DNA of 64,000 nt, from positions 1,240,001 to 1,304,000 of the forward strand of contig JADDTR010000004.1 in assembly GCA_015345905.1 (NCBI GenBank), read 5' to 3'. Position numbers and translations under genes: made by a program. This document shows positions 57,627-64,000 of this stretch, piece after piece (the first letter of the stretch is position 1; every line of letters starts with the position of its first letter). This DNA is from Aotearoamyces nothofagi. Taxonomy: Eukaryota; Ascomycota; Leotiomycetes; Leotiales; Tympanidaceae. The notes beneath the pieces were generated by a model. The model made no database searches. It was not told the DNA's origin and saw nothing but the letters and a program-made list of their open reading frames with translations.

Positions 57627-59881
57627 GATTGCTGATTGTCGATGTCGTAGAGGTGACCGAGTGTGCGCCGATCGCAAACCTGCAGGGACTCTACAGATAC
57701 ATGAATGCTACACGGCTGTCGTCTGATTGAGGGTGCGTTGAGTATGAGCAAGAGACACGACGATTGCGTGTTTCGCAGACCGGCAGGAAATCGCTAGCAG
57801 GCGTAGCAGGAAGAATGCTGGCGCAGATCCTCGCTCGATATGTATTTCGCTGGAGGCTCGATTGCGTTGTTTCGTTGTCTCTCAGACTGGCGCTTGTCTC
57901 AGGTGTTCCAAAGGTACGTACGTGGACACCCTGAAATCCGAATCGCGAACGGTCTCGAATAAGATATATTCACAGGGGTGGTGCTGTATCAATACAGTGA
58001 CAAGAAGGCATCTGGGACGGATGCGCTGCAAGTAATAGCAGGATGATAGAGCTCTCGAAGTAAGGGGCTGTGTTGTTGTCAATTGCAATGAGCAGTCGAC
58101 TTGCTCTTTCCAGTCTTGGGGATTAAGGTGGCTTATCCAGGACGACGAGTTCGCGCCGCGTGGGATCGTGGGCTATCGTGGCTGACAGTGCTGATTGGCC
58201 CAGCGGCCTGTTTGCCTTTGTTAAATAACGATGGTGCCAAAAGGTTATTTTACTATGTTTGCGAGGAATCCTGTCTAGACAGTGGCATCGAAGATTTACA
58301 GGGAGAGAGAGAGAAAGACTCGAACATGCAGATGTCAAGGAGACACAAGAGGCACAGAGGCGCAGGAGATCAATGCCGGCCCTGCTCATTATGTACTGCA
58401 TCCCACTTCCCACTTCGCACTTCCACTTACCATATCGATAAGTCCCAGCTGGATGTGGGCGGCCTTAGAATGCAACGCAGCGCCGGGAGACGGAGACGGT
58501 GGAGTGAATCAACGGTGGCTTAGAGACTGGCAAGAGGCGTTGTATAGGGTAGCATAGGGTAGCAACCAATTAGGCCATGCGCCGTCGACCTCGATTCCAC
58601 AGTCCGCCATGCCGCTTCAGCGACGCAGACAGCAGCGACCGCCATCGCCACAGCGCAGCTAGGGCTTGCCAGCGCGCGCGCGGCCAACAGCTCCCAGACA
58701 CGGGCACATTTCAGCGCAGCATTGTGCAGCTTTCCCGACTCAGTCCCGATGTCCGTGGCATCCTTCGTAGTATATCGCGCGGTATATTTCGAGGTATATG
58801 TGCTCAGTCATGATGCACGAGTCGAGCCCGTGTGTCAGCCATCACCTGCGCCGTCAGGTGAGAAGGGCCAGTGCACGACAGAATAGGCTGATTCCGCCGT
58901 CTCGCTTGCATCGCCTGGGTCGCTTGAGTCGCGCCGAATGCTCAGGAGTCGCCTACCTCGACGGGCTTGAGGGGTGCAGACGTACGTTGATCGTGCGCGC
59001 GTGGTACGACAGGGCCCTCTCCTCGTTGCCCACACGGGATCGTCGATTTTCATCCGTGCTGGAGAGCTGCGATGGGCATTCGAGCGCTGGCCATTAACGG
59101 GGAAGGCAGGGTAGAGCGGGTAGGGCTTTGTCGGGGTGGCTCGTGGGCCTGGAGATCAGGGTATGCACGTGGCCGAGGCTTGTAACGAGCGAACCATATG
59201 CCTGGCGTTGGAACGTGCGAGAGCTTCTGGGCTTTGACATCAAGATAATTATATCTGTTGTTGCATCTTTGGCTGTGATAGATGCGAATCAATGTCTCTC
59301 ATAAGAGATACTCTGCCGATACTGAATCTTGGTGCCCTCGGCATCATCAAGTCTACATACATGTATGTATATCACATCACATACACGCCGTGGAATCATC
59401 GAGTAGGCATGGGAATGCATTAATTGCAAACAAAGAGCCGACATGGCTAGAAGTCCCAAATGGGGATCTGATAGTACAACATGTTTGAAGCCCCAAGTAA
59501 AATATGTAGACAGAATCAGATATGATCCTGGCCGTGTCCGAGTGACTTTTCTTCCCTTTCCCTCGCTGTGCATGCTGCATGCTGTGCTCAAACGCCAGAC
59601 TCTGTCGAGCCATAAACCAAACCGACAAGAAAGACTAAGCAGAGAACAAGACAAAACAAAAAAAACCGCCTGGCCTATGCAAAATTGCCCTCGTAGTCCC
59701 GTGGCCACTATGCAAGTTGAAACCTCAGGGAGTAGGGACCTGAAGTTGAAGTCTGCATTGTACAGTCTTACAAGACACCTGCACATGTATGCCGAGAACA
59801 AGAGTTGGTGCCTTTCACCCTAAGAGCCTGATCGACATTCAGTGCAGCACCTCGTCCAAGCACTGGTCCAGAAATTCACAC
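57627..59881. other. 2.25-kb interval without a supported gene
   Basis: Upstream of one minus-strand gene and downstream of the next. Frames of 60-170 codons occur on both strands (the longest 59801-59289, minus) but are rich in Cys/His/Arg by chance and lack family resemblance. GGGTAGCATA is repeated in tandem at 58548-58564. The right end probably is the 3' untranslated region of the following gene. Confidence 0.45.
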
Positions 59882-61234
59882 CTAGACCTCCCACTCATCA
59901 TCAGCCACCTCATAGGATATCTCCTCAAACCGGTTGACAGAGCTCGGGACGCTCTCATGCTGCAGACCCAGAACGTGTTTGGCTGGTATGTAAGAATTCA
60001 CCTTCTCGGCTTTGGTTGACTGGCTTGCACCACTCCCATTCGTGCCGTTTCCATTCGTTACTTTATCTGTATCCTGCATTCCAGCCTTCTTGCTACCTTT
60101 CTTCCCTTTGCTCACAGTGTCCCATCCTGCCTCTTCCTCAAGTAACTTTATCTGTTCCTCCTCAGAAGGCAGTGCAGCTTGCCATGTTTCCTCCGCCTTC
60201 AGAGCTTCTGCTGTAGCAGACTTGGACGCTGTAGACACAGGATTGGCCCTTGAGTCGTACGTGTCGAGTAACTCGACCTTGGTGGTACCAATGCTGTCAC
60301 TGTTCTGGATGGGCGCACTTGTAGATGCTGTCCAGATAGATGATGCAGGTGCTCTCGCAGATATAAACGCACTGCCGTCTTTTGCTGCCCGACCTTCTGC
60401 CTCCCTGGCAGTACGACGTTGCTTCTCCATCAGCACGCGACGTTCCTTTTCATCCTGCTCTCTCTGAGCCTTCCTTTCTTCATTTTTCTTTCGGTGCTGG
60501 CGCTGCTTCTTTGTTTCGACAGGTTCGAAGGTCTGCACCGGCTTCTTTTTTGTCTGTTGTACAGTTGTTGGCTCTGTAATGCGAAGGACCGATGGTCCTG
60601 CTGTTCGAGCTTCTAACATATCAGATACATCAGTTGCGCCAAGATCATTTATCGTGGTCGCACTGAGATCTGGGGAGTTGGATGGGGATAGGTCATTATC
60701 TCTATTAGCACTTGCAGGGGTAGTTGTATGATGGGCGTCGGTATCGACACCATGCATGGAGTGACCCGCTGTCGAGCTGGTGTCTTTGGCACGGGATTGC
60801 TTGATTGACTTCTTTTGGGAGGCTGTTGGAGGCGCGGCTGCCCGAATTGTACCAAGTTTGGCGTTCTGAAGTTGTCTAGCAAACTCCTTATTGTCCAAGT
60901 CGTCATCGCGAGCTTCGTCGTTGGTGACCTGGTGAGCAGCAAATGTAGGCTGCTCTACAACGACACTATCTGGCTTTGTGACCTTTTGCCTTGTCTTTTT
61001 CTGTGTTTTCTCGGTGGAATTATTTGTCTGATCGCTACCGATGTGACCATCCTCGACGCGCTTCTTTCCCTTGCCGTCCTTTCGCGCATCTCCAATTTTG
61101 GTTTGCTTCTGTGCTGGGGTACGATTATATCCTTTGGTATTTTTGCCTTTCTGCTTGTTGTTATAATAGTAGTATCCCAGGCCGAGCAGGGTAATACCAG
61201 CCCAGCCAAACAAAGTGGTACCTGCAGTAGTCAT
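59882..61234 (-). CDS. Conserved fungal protein, N-terminal membrane anchor and long charged tail
   Basis: A single exon of 450 residues. The start MTTAGTTLFGWAGITLLGLG then YYYYNNKQKGK is a short signal anchor followed by a basic stretch. The middle is disordered and rich in Ser, Thr and Asp. A charged coiled coil (KKQRQHRKKNEERKAQREQ onward, about residues 240-290) follows. The C-terminus has LPSEEEQIKLLEEEAGWDTV, then basic residues and an acidic end (EISYEVADDEWEV). The pattern suggests a tail exposed to the cytosol from the ER or mitochondrial outer membrane, but I know no function. The Met at 61234 places the membrane segment at the start; an earlier in-frame Met (61414) gives a long non-conserved-looking leader. 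Confidence 0.7.
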   Translation of the reverse strand: MTTAGTTLFGWAGITLLGLGYYYYNNKQKGKNTKGYNRTPAQKQTKIGDARKDGKGKKRVEDGHIGSDQTNNSTEKTQKKTRQKVTKPDSVVVEQPTFAAHQVTNDEARDDDLDNKEFARQLQNAKLGTIRAAAPPTASQKKSIKQSRAKDTSSTAGHSMHGVDTDAHHTTTPASANRDNDLSPSNSPDLSATTINDLGATDVSDMLEARTAGPSVLRITEPTTVQQTKKKPVQTFEPVETKKQRQHRKKNEERKAQREQDEKERRVLMEKQRRTAREAEGRAAKDGSAFISARAPASSIWTASTSAPIQNSDSIGTTKVELLDTYDSRANPVSTASKSATAEALKAEETWQAALPSEEEQIKLLEEEAGWDTVSKGKKGSKKAGMQDTDKVTNGNGTNGSGASQSTKAEKVNSYIPAKHVLGLQHESVPSSVNRFEEISYEVADDEWEV

Positions 61235-61733
61235 TGCTGGGGAATGCAGGTGCTGAGTGTGTGGAGATGTTGATAGGAAAGTTCCACAGTTGGAAAGTGA
61301 CGTCCACGACCTAGGAGTCTTGGAGGTCAATTGAAAAGCTTTTGCTGTCGTCGAGGGACAGGTCTGGTTTTGATATCCAGGATGTGACGAAGCTGTGATT
61401 TCAACAGATCTCAAGATTTAGAGGTACGTAAGGTATAAACTGGAGTGAGGTGGTATGTGGCTTCTTTGAGTACTGGTGGAGCTGCTAGGATATACGAGCC
61501 GACGCTAATACCCCTAGCGCATGTGTAGCGTCCGGTATAATATTCCGCTCCGATAAAGGGCTCTAGGGTATAGCTGCTGCCCCACTAGCAGGTCGACGAC
61601 AAGAGACAAGAGAATTACCTGTTCAGTCTTGTTTGTTTCCAATTCAAGATCCTCCCTTTGATCTCGAAGACCCAAAGAGCGTATATACAGAACGAAGCTT
61701 ATATAACCACTTTACCAAGAACTTATTGTCAAA
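61235..61733. promoter_or_regulatory. Divergent promoter region
   Basis: Between the anchored protein and nucleoside hydrolase genes. TATATACA at 61681 and TATATAACC near 61700 lie just upstream of the hydrolase start and may act as its TATA element or leader. Confidence 0.4.
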
Positions 61734-63229
61734 ATGGCTCCTCTTCACCGAGTTATCATTGATACTGATCCAGGTGGGCACTTCTTCATTTATTACTAAA
61801 GTAGTTTCCTAACCGGGCTTTATAGGTGTCGACGATGTCCTAGCTATTCTTCTGGCGCTAGCAGCAAAACCAGAAGAGCTTGAAGTACTATTACTCTCTG
61901 TGACATATGGGAACGTCGAGGTTGATAGGTAAGCGGCTGTTCACGCGGGGCTGGGCCCGAGGCGTATGCTGATATTAGGTTTAGCTGTCTCAAAAATGTC
62001 GCAGCTCTTTTCCATGTCATTGAAAAAGAGTTAGAATGGCGAAAAGCACACGGCCAGTTAGAAGGGTTCGATACTATGAAGACATTCAAGCCACTCGTTG
62101 CAGTTGGGGCAGCTCACCCACTGGAAGATGAGCTCTTGATGGCCGACTATTTCCGTATGTTTCCAACATCAGCCAAGAAATAAAACAAATCTAATTAAAC
62201 AATATAGACGGAAAAGATGGCCTTGGAGGTGTCCACGACAGCGTTGGTGCTCTATTATAATAACGTTTGAGACTGACATCGCGCTAACGACATCAGCATC
62301 CACATCTATCACCTTCCGATACATGGAAAACTTTATTTAAGCCACTTCCACCAAACGCCACTGCAGCTGAGATAGCTGAGGCTCGTGATGTAGTTCCCTC
62401 AAAGTCTTTTACCGCTTCCCAGGAGGTGGCGCACAAGGAGATCCTTCGGCTTTTGCGCGAGAACCCCCGTGATACCATCACCATTGTTGCCGTAGGCCCA
62501 CTAACGAACCTTGCTCTAGCTGCGTCGGAGGACCCAGAGACATTCCTCAAAGTCAAAGAAGTCGTTGTTATGGGAGGTGCAGTCGATCGCGAAGGCAACA
62601 TTACCCCAGTAGCTGAATTCAACACATACGCGGATGCTGTAGCTACCGCTCGTGTATTTGCACTGACTTCACCAACACCAGCGTCTACAATGCCCCCAGC
62701 TCCCGCTGGCCTAGCAATTTTGCCTCCTTACCCTGAGAAGCTATCCAGACAGCTGAAGCTGACACTCTTCCCACTTGATATTACCAGCCCCCACCAGCTG
62801 ATTAAGTCATCCTTCGACCAGAAGCTTTTACCTCTTGTCAAAGCTGGCAGCCCTCTGGCGGAGTGGGTCTCCGTTTTCATGGGCAGAACTTTTGAAAGGA
62901 TAAATTCGTTGAATGGCAGTGTGGATCCTGGACTGTCCCTGCATGACCCGTTGTGTATTTGGTATATGCTCAGTAGGTCTTCCCCTGCATGGATGGGACC
63001 TCCGAAAGGCCTCGAAGACATACGGGTAGAAACTACAGGACAGTGGACTCGCGGGATGCATGTGGTGGATCACCGTAATAGAATCAGGGCCAAGAGCGAT
63101 GGTAATGAAATTCCAGGCGACGATTTTGGCTGGCTCAGCGCCGTTCGTGGCAATAGAATCAACAGGATCGTAAGCTCACCAGGTGAAGATGCATTCGGGC
63201 ATTATCTTCTCGAACGTATCTTTGGTTAG
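61734..63229 (+). CDS. Inosine-uridine-preferring nucleoside hydrolase
   Basis: Five exons (61734-61773, 61826-61928, 61979-62154, 62208-62242, 62297-63229) give 428 residues. The calcium-binding signature DTDPGVDDVLAI lies at residues 11-22. Later motifs are TYGNVEVDRFSCLKNVAAL, TIVAVGPLTNLALA, VVMGGAVDREGN, VAEFNTYADAVATARV and SLHDPL, whose His is the catalytic-site residue of this family. The enzyme should split nucleosides into base and ribose for salvage; the enlarged form with an insert of about 40 residues after GGVHDS is usual for fungal members. The fourth intron uses the weak donor GTTGGT, but the family reading HDS-HPHLSP supports it. Introns are 50-54 nt. Confidence 0.92.
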
Positions 63230-63595
63230 CACGATTACTAGTACCTTAGCAGAATTTAGTAAATATTTTAGACTTCATATTTATGCCTTAATGCTAGATA
63301 CATGAATATATCTATTATACAATATACGAAATCAAAGACTTTCTAGATGCAATGTTCTACGGGATTCTGGGCACTCCAGCGTTCAATACAACAAATTTGA
63401 GACAGCCTTTCAGATTCTATCTTTCATGGGATTCTATGTTGTAAGAGCCGAAGGGGTCCACCTCCTTCCCAATTCAAAGTCCCTCTTCCCATATCCTGCC
63501 AAAACGCCAAAACGAGCCATCTTTTCCTCGCCCATATTCCGATGTCTCGCATCTTCTCATCAAAGCATCTTCAGTATCCTTTCAAGCCATATTCA
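63230..63595. other. Convergent 3' interval
   Basis: Between nucleoside hydrolase and LSM8; A/T-rich, with the 3' untranslated regions. Nothing else. Confidence 0.5.
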
Positions 63596-64000
63596 TCACG
63601 AATGCTTCACGCCTCCAATGACTGCTCCTCTGACCTCACCCCAGTTGATGCTATCGTCTAATTCTTCGTCCACCAATCCTACCACGGCTACATTATCGCC
63701 TCTTATAAGATACAACCCATGTTCTACCTCCATCGAGGGCTCGTCATCTTCTGGAGGCCTTATGATTCTCTCGTGCGTTTGCGATAGCACCTGAAGTTGA
63801 TTCAAATAAGCACATGCCAAAAACATCTCCTCTGACCTGAATCGACCATATATATCCATAGTCCATGTGGGAAAATTGAAGGTGCTCACCAAATTGGTCA
63901 TCTGGTCGCAACTAAGTAGCGTTCCGATCAGGGTCCGCGAGTCGCACGTCAAAACAACCACTTTCTCTATCCAGCTGTCAGAATGCTTTGTAAGCCTTGC
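63596..64000 (-). CDS. LSM8: U6 snRNA-associated Sm-like protein LSM8 (5' end beyond window)
   Basis: Exons 63974-63890 and 63790-63596 are seen; a GT-AG intron of 99 nt lies between, and another intron runs from 63975 past the right edge, so the first residues are missing. The visible part reads WIEKVVVLTCDSRTLIGTLL (Sm1 motif), SCDQMTNLVLSQTHERIIRP, then EHGLYLIRGDNVAVVG (Sm2 motif with the RGDN RNA-binding turn) and ends VRGAVIGGVKHS. LSM8 completes the nuclear Lsm2-8 ring that binds the U-rich 3' end of U6 snRNA and takes part in splicing. Length and sequence are typical. Confidence 0.95.
   Translation of the reverse strand, partial: ARLTKHSDSWIEKVVVLTCDSRTLIGTLLSCDQMTNLVSTFNFPTWTMDIYGRFRSEEMFLACAYLNQLQVLSQTHERIIRPPEDDEPSMEVEHGLYLIRGDNVAVVGLVDEELDDSINWGEVRGAVIGGVKHS

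Noticed and set aside
59289-59801. 170-codon minus-strand frame
   Set aside because: Cys/His/Arg/Leu-rich without motif; likely the 3' untranslated region of the gene ending at 59882.
1-64000. tRNA genes, rRNA and CRISPR arrays
   Set aside because: Looked for B-box-like motifs and regular spacer arrays by eye and found none convincing; CRISPR is not expected in a fungal nuclear genome. A tRNA search program would be decisive.

Overview
The window is nuclear DNA of a filamentous ascomycete (Pezizomycotina); I cannot fix the class. Genes carry short GT-AG introns (mostly 43-150 nt) with CTAAC-type branch sites and lie 0.3-4 kb apart on both strands. They include typical fungal families: a Zn2Cys6 regulator, an AAAP amino-acid permease, an MCT-type MFS carrier and a phosphoketolase/acetate kinase pair. 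Two very AT-rich blocks (1-665 and about 6580-8690), rich in TpA and poor in CpA by eye, look like repeats mutated by RIP.

Left part (1-8690): a roughly 6-kb island of normal composition lies between the two AT-rich blocks. It carries an apparently intact five-exon gene (844-3305) for a DUF3435-type tyrosine recombinase, the family that includes the 'captains' of giant fungal Starship transposons. The catalytic residues can be placed in the translation. Downstream lie a relic of an NLR-type WD40 repeat, an array of self-complementary decamers, an inverted repeat, a dual-specificity phosphatase gene and a small spliced gene of unknown function.

Middle-left part (8690-22421): a decayed phosphoketolase gene (10647-13790, minus strand) faces an apparently intact acetate kinase gene (15404-16714, plus strand). 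This is the two-step route from xylulose-5-phosphate to acetate, with its first enzyme lost at this locus. The pseudogene contains an N at 11002 between two near-identical 306-bp copies, which looks like an unmerged contig join. About 4 kb without a supported gene follows, then a Zn2Cys6 transcription factor.

Middle part (22422-41481): a 2268-residue membrane protein with a long disordered tail full of Leu/Met-Trp motifs, an MFS carrier with a GC-AG intron, a cyanamide hydratase-like HD protein, an amino-acid permease and an RBR ubiquitin ligase.

Right part (41482-64000): mostly housekeeping genes. These are a fused alpha/beta succinate-CoA-ligase-like enzyme with an 8-nt microexon, a small coiled-coil protein, SUMO, the mitochondrial twin-CX9C protein CMC4 (13-nt microexon and a GC-AG intron), nucleoporin Nup84/Nup107, a GPI-anchored Cys-rich protein, the Rad10/ERCC1 nuclease subunit, two conserved fungal proteins with an N-terminal membrane segment, a nucleoside hydrolase, and the start of LSM8 running off the right edge.

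All exon joins were deduced from splice signals, reading phase and remembered family sequence, not from transcripts. Family assignments are from recognition, not from a search.
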